DNA of 64,000 bases, from assembly GCA_000403295.2 (NCBI GenBank), contig KE159610.1:725387-789386 (forward strand), read 5' to 3'. Below are positions 26,213 through 33,930 of the stretch, in pieces (position 1 is the stretch's first letter; the number at the start of each line of letters is the position of its first letter). The position numbers and the translations under genes were made by a program. A model generated the notes under the pieces. It was not told the DNA's origin and made no database searches. It was given only the letters and a program-made list of their open reading frames with translations. The stretch comes from Lachnospiraceae bacterium M18-1 (GTDB lineage Bacteria > Bacillota > Clostridia > Lachnospirales > Lachnospiraceae).

Positions 26213-27469
26213 CTACTCCTGATCATTCGTCAGATTCAGCTTGTCCAGCACATAAAATGCCAGGCTCAGAAGCATTCCTACGATACAGGCCAGCACCATT
26301 CCGGTCAGTTCTACATTTCCAAGCTTCACAGCGATTCCGGACAAACCTGTGACAAAGATCACCGAAGTCAGCGTCAGGTTTCTGGAACGCCCGTAATCCA
26401 CCTGAGAATCCACCAGGATCCGGATGCCGGACGCGCCGATCATCCCGTACAGCAGGAAAGAGATTCCGCCGATCACCGGCCCCGGAACCGTCTGGATCAG
26501 CATGGACAGCTTTCCGATCACGGAACAGAGGATCGAGAGCACTGCCGCCCCCGCGATCACCCGCACACTGTAAACCTTTGTAACCGCCATCACGCCGATA
26601 TTTTCTCCATAAGTTGTGGTCGGAACGGAACCGATCATACCGGAAAGCATGGTGGAAAAATTATCTCCGAAGAGAGAACGGTGCAGCCCCGGATCTTTCA
26701 GCAGGTCCCGTCCTACGATCTTGCTTGTCACGACCTGGTGGCCGATGTGCTCTGAAGTGATCACCAGGATCACGGGAAGGATCGTCAGGATTGCCGCTAC
26801 GTCAAACTTCGGCAGCTGAAAATTCGGCAGTGCGAAAAGAGGTGCCTTTGCCACCTCCGCAAAGTCCACGATCCCGCAGGCCAGCGCGGCAATATATCCT
26901 GCGATGACAGCGATCAGGATCGGGATCACAGACAAAAAGCCCTTGAACATAATATTACCGAACACGGCCACACCCAGTGTCACCACAAAGACGATCACAT
27001 GCTTCAGATTGATGGTTTCATCAAGAAGCCCTGCGTTGCTTGCCGCACTCCCGGCAAGTTCCAGACCGATCAGCGCCACGACCGGTCCCATGGCTGCAGG
27101 CGGAAGCACTACATCGATCCAGTCCGAACCGAATTTATAAATGATAAAGGCTACGATACAGCCGCAGAAACCGACCACCACAAAACCGCCCAGCGCATAC
27201 TCATACCCCATCTGGTTGATGACGATCCCCGCCGGCGCAAGAAATGCAAAGCTGGAGCCAAGATAGGCAGGCGCTTTTCCTTTTGTGACTGCAATAAAGA
27301 GAAGCGTCCCCACACCGTTCATAAACAGCACGATGGCCGGGTTGATCCCGAAGATAAAGGGCACAAGCACCGTCGCGCCAAACATAGCGAACATATGCTG
27401 GATACTCAGCGGAATCAACAGATTAACAGGAACCTTCTCTTCAACCTGAATAATATTTCTTTCTCTCAT
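26213..27469 (-). CDS. uraA: Uracil/xanthine permease (NCS2 family, UraA-like)
   Basis: 418 residues with 14 predicted membrane segments. UraA-type features are the N-terminal IPLSIQHMFAMFGATVLVPF, the motif-like LPPAAMGPVVALIGLELAGS, and TTYGENIGVMAVTKVYSVRV, which contains the conserved Glu of the substrate site; VITSEHIGHQVVTSKIVGRD supplies the other Glu/His motif. It imports uracil (possibly another nucleobase) with protons. Start 27469 has AGGAGAG close upstream. It is monocistronic, with a well-formed promoter 100 bp upstream. No PyrR-type attenuator could be discerned in the leader. Confidence 0.93.
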   Translation of the reverse strand: MRERNIIQVEEKVPVNLLIPLSIQHMFAMFGATVLVPFIFGINPAIVLFMNGVGTLLFIAVTKGKAPAYLGSSFAFLAPAGIVINQMGYEYALGGFVVVGFCGCIVAFIIYKFGSDWIDVVLPPAAMGPVVALIGLELAGSAASNAGLLDETINLKHVIVFVVTLGVAVFGNIMFKGFLSVIPILIAVIAGYIAALACGIVDFAEVAKAPLFALPNFQLPKFDVAAILTILPVILVITSEHIGHQVVTSKIVGRDLLKDPGLHRSLFGDNFSTMLSGMIGSVPTTTYGENIGVMAVTKVYSVRVIAGAAVLSILCSVIGKLSMLIQTVPGPVIGGISFLLYGMIGASGIRILVDSQVDYGRSRNLTLTSVIFVTGLSGIAVKLGNVELTGMVLACIVGMLLSLAFYVLDKLNLTNDQE

Positions 27470-27571
27470 TGTTCTCTCCTTTTTTATATTCCTTTCTCTA
27501 CTGGATTTGAATGTACGAAAAAGGTATCTGCTGATGTTTCTGCTGCAGATTTGATTTTCAATTCCTCTGAT

Positions 27572-27600
27572 AGTATAGCAATTTTGAACTGATGTTTCAA
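27572..27600 (-). promoter_or_regulatory. uraA promoter
   Basis: Minus strand TTGAAA (27600-27595), 17-bp spacer, TATACT (27577-27572). Close to the vegetative sigma consensus. The predicted leader before the uraA ATG is about 95 bases. Confidence 0.75.
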
Positions 27601-27857
27601 TGGTATTTATTGATCCAGAGCACACCCTGGGCCTGTAACCGTGACTCTTTACTACTGCCGACCTTACTTCTAAAATCATCCCTATCTTTTCATGCTGGTC
27701 TTTTTTGTGTCGAAATTTGTCGAATAATGAAGAAAAAAGAAATTATTTGTAGAAAGATTTCAATTTTATTTTTTATACGCCCATGATAGAATAGTCATGT
27801 GGGAACAGGTTGATAAAAGGCGGAATAGCCGTCAGTCAAAGACCTCGCGGCAGTCAC

Positions 27858-27971
27858 CAAATATCCATGCAAGCATATCCAAAGGGCATCCCCCCATTCA
27901 TGTCCCTGCGGGACGGGCAGAATACGTCCGATAAGGCATGGTTACTTGACTCGTTGCTTCGCGGGAATAAA
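27858..27971 (+). repeat. Dispersed repeat family 2, longest copy
   Basis: About 114 bp from CAAATATCCATGCAAGCATA to the end GCGGGAATAAA. Its first ~60 bp recur at 57959 and its last ~50 bp (CGTCCGATAAGG through GCGGGAATAAA) recur at 58887; a shorter match to the end lies at 32906. It contains the small perfect hairpin GTCCCTGCGGGAC. No coding content. It lies in a 600-bp gene-free stretch. Confidence 0.75.
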
Positions 27972-28045
27972 CAGCCAAGCAGATACAGTTATATTTAACC
28001 CTCGGCCACCATCACAAGTACAATCGCATCACGATACTTCTAAAG

Positions 28046-28119
28046 AGAGGGATAACCGCTTGGTAAAGCACTGCATTCCCTCTTTTACTCGTATACATAG
28101 AAAGCAGACCATGCTTTCT
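28046..28119 (+). other. Two consecutive hairpins in the leader of a small gene
   Basis: First, AGAGGGA (28046-28052) pairs with TCCCTCT (28077-28083), followed by TTTACTC. Second, AGAAAGCA (28099-28106) pairs perfectly with TGCTTTCT (28112-28119) over a 5-base loop. They lie 80-155 bases before the ORF at 28202. The first, with its following T-run, could attenuate transcription. No known riboswitch consensus is recognised. Confidence 0.4.
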
Positions 28120-28201
28120 GCCTGTTTGCCTCGGAATTAGAAACTGTTACTTAAAATTCAGTCTCTTTTCACTATGCCTGCGGCAGAAAGGAATCTAACA
28201 A

Positions 28202-28549
28202 ATGCTTAAAAATGATCAAATCGCACAAGAGCTCTTTTCCATCATTACAGAAGATAACACCATCGAAGAAATAAAAGAAACCCTGAAATTATATATTGAC
28301 AGCCTGAAAAGCACAACCATGCACAGTCTTCTTGCCGAAGATAACGAATATCAGATCTGTCATCTAAAATATATTCAGGCATACAGACTCTACCAGAAGA
28401 CCGACTTTACAGAAGACCAGCGCGCCCTTGTAGATACCCTCCTGGCCCGAAAAGACGAGCGTGACCTTGAACATACGACCCTGGCATATATGGCCGGACT
28501 TCTCGACAGCTACCGTATTTTAAAATATTTTGGTCTGACGGCGGAATGA
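28202..28549 (+). CDS. Small helical protein of unknown function
   Basis: 115 residues beginning MLKNDQIAQELFSIITEDNT, predicted almost wholly alpha-helical and acidic, with no cysteines beyond one and no signal or membrane segment. The end YMAGLLDSYRILKYFGL is typical of small Firmicutes proteins that follow a helical-bundle plan with a hydrophobic C-terminus. Similar-looking proteins exist in Lachnospiraceae, but I cannot name a function. It is a lone plus-strand gene between two minus-strand genes, with hairpins in its leader and a bidirectional terminator just after its stop. The ribosome site is moderate (AGAAAGGAATC). Confidence 0.7.
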   Translation: MLKNDQIAQELFSIITEDNTIEEIKETLKLYIDSLKSTTMHSLLAEDNEYQICHLKYIQAYRLYQKTDFTEDQRALVDTLLARKDERDLEHTTLAYMAGLLDSYRILKYFGLTAE

Positions 28550-28585
28550 TCCAAATTCTGATCACATTCCTGCCCTTTCTAACTT

Positions 28586-28622
28586 GGTACAGGACAGCGC
28601 CGTGAATGCGCTGTCCTGTACC
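28586..28622. terminator. Bidirectional terminator
   Basis: Perfect 15-bp inverted repeat (GGTACAGGACAGCGC at 28586, GCGCTGTCCTGTACC ending 28622) over a 7-base loop, between convergent genes (the small ORF and hypB). T-runs are weak on both sides, but the stem is very stable. Confidence 0.7.
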
Positions 28623-28656
28623 GATCAGTAAACCTTACTGCTCATCCATGTAAAAA

Positions 28657-29325
28657 TCATTTCTTCCAGTCTTCCACCTGCTCCCGCAGCCAGTCCGCCC
28701 AGGCCTCCATCCCTTCCCCGGTCTTTGCGCAGATGGGGATCACCTTTGCCTCCGGGTTGCGCATGTATACATATTCCTCGCATTTCTCCATATCGAAGTC
28801 AAAATAGGGCAGTACATCGACTTTGTTCACCAGCACCACATCGCATACCTGGAACATGAGCGGATATTTGAGCGGCTTATCATGGCCTTCTGGGACGGAA
28901 AGGATCATGGCATTTTTTACTGCCCCGGTGTCAAATTCCGCCGGACAGACCAGATTCCCCACATTTTCCAGAACGAGGAGATCCAGACCGTCCACGCCGA
29001 ACTCCTCCATCCCCTGCTCTGTCATTCCCGCATCCAGATGACACATCCCGCCGGTATGGAGCTGAATGACCCTGACGCCGTAGTTTTCGATAGTCGCCGC
29101 ATCCACGTCAGAATCAATATCTGCTTCCATGACCCCGATCTGCATCTCACTTTTCAGCATCTCAATGGTGCGGCTTAAAGTAGTCGTCTTGCCTGCTCCC
29201 GGACTGGACATCAGGTTGAGCAGGAATACGCCTTTCTCTTTTAGTTTTCCGCGAAGGATGTCCGCCTGTTTATCATTATCCGCAAATATGCTCTGCTTGA
29301 TTTCGATTACTCTGTATTTTTCCAT
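28657..29325 (-). CDS. hypB: Hydrogenase/urease-type nickel incorporation GTPase HypB
   Basis: 222 residues. A SIMIBI-class G protein: P-loop NLMSSPGAGKTTTLSRT near residue 37, switch-region GVMEADIDSDVDAATIENYG, the HypB hallmark LHTGGMCHLDA with the Cys-His metal/dimer site, VLENVGNLVCPAEFDTGA, and the guanine-specificity VVLVNKVDVL (NKxD). There is no N-terminal His-rich or CxxCGC nickel store. It receives nickel from HypA and delivers it to a nickel enzyme by GTP hydrolysis. Start 29325 has AGGAG ten bases upstream. It follows hypA by 68 bp. No NiFe-hydrogenase, hypCDEF, urease or CODH gene is visible, so the client is outside the window. Confidence 0.93.
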   Translation of the reverse strand: MEKYRVIEIKQSIFADNDKQADILRGKLKEKGVFLLNLMSSPGAGKTTTLSRTIEMLKSEMQIGVMEADIDSDVDAATIENYGVRVIQLHTGGMCHLDAGMTEQGMEEFGVDGLDLLVLENVGNLVCPAEFDTGAVKNAMILSVPEGHDKPLKYPLMFQVCDVVLVNKVDVLPYFDFDMEKCEEYVYMRNPEAKVIPICAKTGEGMEAWADWLREQVEDWKK

Positions 29326-29393
29326 TTTTCTGCTACTCCTTATGATAAAATGATCTCTCTGCCGTATGTCCTCACAGATATGGCCGCAGACCA

Positions 29394-29750
29394 TTACTCT
29401 TCCTCCCACACTTCAATACTCTGTATCGTCATATCGGTCCCTGATGCGGGCTTTAATTTTCCCCCGCCGCATTCCGGGCATCTGAAGCCGCTCTGCACCG
29501 GGCGGAGATGCGCCCCGCAGTCCAGACAATCAGCATAGCCCGGGACCGTACAGATGTCCAGCTGAACGTCCGCATAAAGGGTCCGGTCAGTGACCGCTTT
29601 CCAGCTTTCTTCCATAAAATGCGGAACCACGCCGGAAAGCTCACCGATCTCCAGCACGACCCGCCGGACCTTGCAGTCGGCCGCGCTCTCCTCCGCCAAT
29701 ATCTTATCCAGCATTTTCAGCATGGCATCGCAAAGTCCCAGTTCGTGCAT
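29394..29750 (-). CDS. hypA: Nickel metallochaperone HypA
   Basis: 118 residues. The N-terminal MHELGLCDAML has the nickel-binding Met1-His2-Glu3, and the zinc site is formed by DCLDCG and CPECGGG (two CxxC pairs near residues 74-77 and 91-94). Length and layout are exactly those of HypA/HybF. It hands nickel to HypB. The gene lies 14 bp after the large iron-sulfur flavoprotein gene and 68 bp before hypB, all on the minus strand, so the three form an operon. The coupling to a redox enzyme rather than to other hyp genes is notable. Confidence 0.93.
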   Translation of the reverse strand: MHELGLCDAMLKMLDKILAEESAADCKVRRVVLEIGELSGVVPHFMEESWKAVTDRTLYADVQLDICTVPGYADCLDCGAHLRPVQSGFRCPECGGGKLKPASGTDMTIQSIEVWEEE

Positions 29751-29764
29751 GTGGGTTCTCCCTT

Positions 29765-32476
29765 CTATTTGTTATGAAGCTTCTTTCCGTTCTTCGCAGC
29801 GATCCTGCCCACTTTCTTCACGACATGCCCGGCTGCTTTGATCGGTATGGTCTCGAAGGTTCCGGCCTGGACGGGCTTCATATCAGTCCGCATCTCCAGT
29901 TTAATAGCGTCAAATTCACATTTCGTCGTACACAGCCCGCAGCCTACGCACAGATATTCGTCCACCTTGGTGGCGCCGCAGCCCAGACATCTTGCAGTTT
30001 CTTTTCTCACCTGCTCTTCCGTAAATGTGGTCCTGGTATCTCCGAAGGACTTTGCCTTTGCCGCATTGTAGCCGGGGATCTGACGATTGTCCGCATCGAA
30101 GCAGTCCATAGGAACCAGCGCCTTGCTCTTATCCAGTGCATGGTAATTCCTGCGGTCCCGCCCCATGGTCAGAGTCTGTCCCGGCTGTACATAGCGGTGA
30201 AGGGAGATTGCCGCCTCCTTCCCTGCCGCAATCGCGTCAATGGCAAATTTGGGGCCGGAATATACGTCGCCGCCGGCAAAGATATCCGGTTCGCCGGTCT
30301 GGTAAGTCAGCGGATCCGCCTTAACAGTGCCGTTCCGGTTCAGCTCCACTCTTGTTCCTGCCAGAATCTCTCCCCACTCGATTGACTGCCCGATGGACAG
30401 CAGCACATTTTCACATTCCACCGTGATCGTATCTTCCTCGTCATACCGTGGGGCAAATCGATGGTTTTCGTCAAATACGGCGGTACATTTCTTGAATACG
30501 ATCCCCGCTGCTTTTCCGTCTTTTACAAGGATTTCCTTTGGCCCCCAGGAATGGTGTACGGCAATGCCTTCCTTTTTGGCTTCTTCCACTTCATCGGAAG
30601 CCGCAGGCATTTCCCCGGGAGATTCCAGGCAATACATCTCCACTGACTCCGCACCTACCCGGGCCGCTGTCCTTGCCACGTCCACAGCCACATTTCCGCC
30701 GCCTACGACTACCGTCTTTCCGGACAGGCTTGTCCCGCTTCCCAGGTTCACATCCTTGATGAACCGGATTCCGGATTCCACACCCCGGGCGTCTTCCCCG
30801 GGCACATTGATCTTTCGTCCGCCCTGGGCGCCGATGGCAAGGTAAAAGCCCTGAAAGCCCTCTTCCCGGAGTCCGCTGATGGTGACGTCCTTCCCGACCT
30901 CTACACCGCAGCGAAATTCCGCACCCATTTCTTTCAGGATCTCAATCTCTGCTTCCACGACATCCTTTTCCAGACGGAAGGAAGGAATGCCGTTCATCAG
31001 CATGCCGCCGGGACGCTCAGCCTTTTCAAATACCACCGGGGAATAGCCTTTTTCCGCCAGATAAAACGCGCAGCTCATACCCGCCGGACCTGCCCCGATA
31101 ACAGCGATCTTCTGGGGATAGGGCTTTCCGATCTGGTTCACCATAGGCGGGATGTAACGTGTCTCAGCGTTCAGATCATGGTCCGCGATGAACCGCTTCA
31201 CCTCATCAATAGCGACCGCCTCGTCTACATTTCCTCTCGTGCACTCGTCCTCACAGCGGTGGTTGCAGATCCGTCCACAGACTGCCGGGAACGGATTTTC
31301 CTTTTTAATAAGCGCCAGCGCGTCCTGATATCTTCCCTCCGCCGCCAGCCGCAGATATCCCTGCACCGCGATATGCGCCGGACAGGCCGTCTTGCAGGGC
31401 GCGGTTCCGGTTTCTACCACGTCTTCCCGGTTCTCCCGGTAATTCAGGTTCCAGTCCTTTTTCGTCCATACGCTGTCCCGCATCTTCCGATACTCCGGGG
31501 GGACAATCGGCTCGGAGGTACACAGCTTCTGGCCCAGCTTCAGCGCGTTGCCCGGACAATTTTCCACACACTGGCCGCAGGCCACGCACTTCGCCTCGTC
31601 AATCTTTGCCACGTAGTTGGAACGGATCATGTCCCTTGCCCCGTACATCAGGCCGATCCGCAGGCCAAAGCAGGAACAGGCGCAGCAATTGCATATGGCC
31701 GCGCTTTCCCCGGCCTCCTCGATATTGGGCATGTCGTGCATCAGCCCGTTGTCCTCCGCCCGCTTGATGATCTCATAGACTTCATCCCGGGTAATCTCCC
31801 TGGCCCGTCCGGTCCGGATATAATGCTCCGCGCCCTTTCCCATCTGGATGCACATGTCCTCCTCCAGGTGTCCGCAGCCGTCGTTCAGAGTACGCCTGGA
31901 TGCACGGCAGGAGCATGGAGAAACGGAAAATCTGTCGTATTTGTTGATGTAATAGCTCAGCTTGTCATAATCGTGCGCCTTAGGGATATCCTGAATCGCG
32001 CTCTCTACAGGGACGACCCGCATCAGCCCGTGGCCGTTCGGCATCATGGGCGACATCGTCGCCATACGGAGCCGGGTGTATTCCTCAAATGCCCTTCCTA
32101 CTTCCGGATGCGTCTTTAAAAGCTCCTGATTGTTGACCAGCATTTCCATAATGCCCGGGGCAAAAATCTGCATGAAATACTGATCCTGCTTCGTCTCCGG
32201 ATTGGTGGTCAGACGGAATACTCCGATCCATGCCAGATGGTCTGCCAGCTCTTTGACTTTCTTTTCCGGCATCCCCGTCTTTTTCACCAGGTAATCCAGA
32301 GAACGCTCCTTCCGCAGGCCGGCCGCGATCGCCACGTCCGCTTCCTCATCCGTCAGGATGGAGGCCAGCGCGTAATACTCCGGCGCATTTTCGTCAATCT
32401 TATTGACCACGCCTGTCAGGCCGCCTACTACCTTACATAGTTTCACAATCTTCGGTCTTAACTTTTGTTTCGCCAT
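29765..32476 (-). CDS. Iron-sulfur flavoprotein, GltD-like NAD(P)-binding oxidoreductase (903 aa)
   Basis: Multidomain redox protein. Residues ~1-150 are a winged-helix-like region with TGMPEKKVKELADHLAWIGV. Residues ~185-270 are Cys-rich (SPCSCRASRRTLNDGCGH, AICNCCACSCFG). A 2[4Fe-4S] ferredoxin-like segment follows (CVACGQCVENCPGNALKLG). Then a GltD/DPD-type Fe-S domain (PCKTACPAHIAVQGYLRLA, NPFPAVCGRICNHRCEDEC), an FAD domain (IAVIGAGPAGMSCAFYLAEK), an NAD(P) domain (TVVVGGGNVAVDVARTAARV) and a C-terminal ferredoxin (CVGCGLCTTKCEFDA). It resembles electron-transfer or bifurcation-type GltB-small-subunit relatives. It is cotranscribed with hypAB. The electron partners are unknown; a hydrogenase link is suggested by context only. 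Confidence 0.88.
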   Translation of the reverse strand: MAKQKLRPKIVKLCKVVGGLTGVVNKIDENAPEYYALASILTDEEADVAIAAGLRKERSLDYLVKKTGMPEKKVKELADHLAWIGVFRLTTNPETKQDQYFMQIFAPGIMEMLVNNQELLKTHPEVGRAFEEYTRLRMATMSPMMPNGHGLMRVVPVESAIQDIPKAHDYDKLSYYINKYDRFSVSPCSCRASRRTLNDGCGHLEEDMCIQMGKGAEHYIRTGRAREITRDEVYEIIKRAEDNGLMHDMPNIEEAGESAAICNCCACSCFGLRIGLMYGARDMIRSNYVAKIDEAKCVACGQCVENCPGNALKLGQKLCTSEPIVPPEYRKMRDSVWTKKDWNLNYRENREDVVETGTAPCKTACPAHIAVQGYLRLAAEGRYQDALALIKKENPFPAVCGRICNHRCEDECTRGNVDEAVAIDEVKRFIADHDLNAETRYIPPMVNQIGKPYPQKIAVIGAGPAGMSCAFYLAEKGYSPVVFEKAERPGGMLMNGIPSFRLEKDVVEAEIEILKEMGAEFRCGVEVGKDVTISGLREEGFQGFYLAIGAQGGRKINVPGEDARGVESGIRFIKDVNLGSGTSLSGKTVVVGGGNVAVDVARTAARVGAESVEMYCLESPGEMPAASDEVEEAKKEGIAVHHSWGPKEILVKDGKAAGIVFKKCTAVFDENHRFAPRYDEEDTITVECENVLLSIGQSIEWGEILAGTRVELNRNGTVKADPLTYQTGEPDIFAGGDVYSGPKFAIDAIAAGKEAAISLHRYVQPGQTLTMGRDRRNYHALDKSKALVPMDCFDADNRQIPGYNAAKAKSFGDTRTTFTEEQVRKETARCLGCGATKVDEYLCVGCGLCTTKCEFDAIKLEMRTDMKPVQAGTFETIPIKAAGHVVKKVGRIAAKNGKKLHNK

Positions 32477-32552
32477 ATACCCTTCCTCTCTGCTCCGACC
32501 AGAACGGATCGGATGCTGTAGATCTCTTGTTACGGTTGAATGTCTTGTGTTG

Positions 32553-32581
32553 ATTATATCACAGAGCCGAGGAAAGGTAAA
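32553..32581 (-). promoter_or_regulatory. Promoter of the flavoprotein-hypAB operon
   Basis: Minus strand TTTACC (32581-32576), 17-bp spacer, TATAAT (32558-32553), about 75 bases before the flavoprotein start codon. Good -10, moderate -35. Confidence 0.6.
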
Positions 32582-32669
32582 CCGAAAAATACATCATATC
32601 ATTTTGGTCCGACCAGAGAAAATGTTACTGGACAAGGCGCGGGCTGGATATGATTGCAAATGTAACTTT

Positions 32670-32719
32670 ATTGGCCGGACGCCGTGCAGCAGGGTGCACG
32701 ACGCCGTGTGAACTGTAAC
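32670..32719 (+). repeat. Partial copy of the MITE-like element
   Basis: 50 bp matching only the right-hand end of the element as oriented at 47966: ATTGGCCGGACGCCGTGCAG through GTGTGAACTGTAAC. The left two thirds are missing, so it is a truncated relic. Confidence 0.75.
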
Positions 32720-32905
32720 GGCTCCGGCCCGTCAGCTATTATTTTCTTCTGAAAGTCCCGTGACAGATGCCAAAACATATGATAAAATAAAATACCCCGT
32801 TTTGATACTGAGAAAAACCAGAGAAATACGACACGCTGATGTCACATTCCTGATGATAAAATGAGATACCACGCAGCAGCCAGAGATCCGTACAGATATG
32901 GCTGC

Positions 32906-32931
32906 CTGGCTCGCTGCTTCACGGAAATAAA
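32906..32931 (+). repeat. Short fragment of dispersed repeat family 2
   Basis: CTGGCTCGCTGCTTCACGGA followed by AATAAA resembles the end of the longer copies at 27971 and 58936 (TCGTTGCTTCGCGGGAATAA). It lies 28 bp before the monooxygenase-like gene. Confidence 0.45.
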
Positions 32932-32958
32932 ATACACGAATCAAAGGAGGAATCAGAT

Positions 32959-33315
32959 ATGTCATTCAGTGAAACCTGCATTTATCAAGTCAAGCCGCAA
33001 AAGGCAGAGGAATTTGAATCATTGATGCAGGAAGCGAAACACTTTTTGGAGCAGCAGGAAGGGCTGCTCCTGCTCCGGCTCATCAAGCGGGGATACCGCA
33101 TTGATATGGAGCAGATCAGAGAAGGGCTTCCCCCTCTGAAGCTCACCCGCATTGTAAAAAGCGTGAAATATGTGCTTTATTGGGAATTTGATACAAAGGA
33201 AAACTACGGGACCGCACAAAAAAATCTCTACGGCAGCTATTGGAGATCCATCGAAGCGTGCTTAGTCGTTCCCCACGACAAATACTTAGGAGAGGAGTTG
33301 TTTTCTTTCCGCTGA
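32959..33315 (+). CDS. Small ABM-like (antibiotic biosynthesis monooxygenase fold) protein
   Basis: 118 residues. The start CIYQVKPQKAEEFESLMQEA, with a helix after the first strand, then EGLLLLRLIKRGYR and VLYWEFDTKENYGTAQKNLY near residue 80, fits a single ferredoxin-like alpha/beta barrel domain of the ABM/DUF-type family, in which small proteins dimerise and act on quinones, haem or unknown ligands. No catalytic residue can be assigned. AGGAGG lies eight bases before the ATG. It is followed after 23 bp by a WYL-type regulator remnant; such pairs are common in Clostridia, so the protein was probably under its control. Confidence 0.6.
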   Translation: MSFSETCIYQVKPQKAEEFESLMQEAKHFLEQQEGLLLLRLIKRGYRIDMEQIREGLPPLKLTRIVKSVKYVLYWEFDTKENYGTAQKNLYGSYWRSIEACLVVPHDKYLGEELFSFR

Positions 33316-33338
33316 ATATAAAAAGGAAGAATGAACTG

Positions 33339-33917
33339 ATGCAGATAGACAGACTGATCCAGATTATCTTTCTCCTGCTGAGCCATGAGAATATCACAGC
33401 AAAACAGCTGGCCGAGGAGCTTGGTGTCTCAGCCCGCACGATCTACAGGGACGTCAATATCCTTTCTGCAGCAGGCATCCCGATCCTATCCCAAAAGGGA
33501 TACGGCGGAGGGCTGTCTTTACTGGAGGGATTCTCACTGGACAAGACCTATTTCACGCAAGCGGAGCAGAGCAATATCGTACAGGCGCTGCAGATCCTGA
33601 AATCATCAAATTATCCGGACGCGGAGAAAACCTTGAACAAGGTTGCCGGATTGTTCAGCCACAATCTGCAGTCCGAATGGCTTGAGATTGATTTTTCTTA
33701 TTGGGGCAGCCCTGAAAAGGAACGGAACAATATGACGGCTTTGGAGCGCGCGGTCATCAATAAGTATGTAATCACATTCACTTACTTTAATTCGGAGTTG
33801 ACGGTCACCAGTCAGACTGCAGAGCCGCTCAAATTGGTCTTTAAGTCACACGCCTGGTATCTGATCTCCTATTCTCAGCGCAGAAAGGAGATCCGCACCG
33901 GGCGTCACATACCGTAA
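33339..33917 (+). pseudogene. YafY-type HTH/WYL transcriptional regulator, C-terminally truncated
   Basis: 192 residues. The N-terminal helix-turn-helix_11 (MQIDRLIQIIFLLLSHENIT, LAEELGVSARTIYRDVNILS) and GYGGGLSLLEGFSLDKTYFT are intact. The WYL domain begins (TALERAVINKYVITFTYFNS, PLKLVFKSHAWYLISYSQ), but after RRKEIRTGRHIP the frame ends, about 100 residues before the usual family length (~300). The gene stops 13 bp from the convergent beta-mannosidase stop, suggesting a deletion or rearrangement here. The DNA-binding half could still be made. Start 33339 has AAGGAAG upstream. Confidence 0.75.
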
Positions 33918-33930
33918 CGCCCGAATCTGT

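Noticed and set aside
27480-27600. PyrR-type attenuator or purine/uracil riboswitch before the uracil permease gene
   Set aside because: The ~95-base leader shows no terminator hairpin or recognisable conserved RNA motif.
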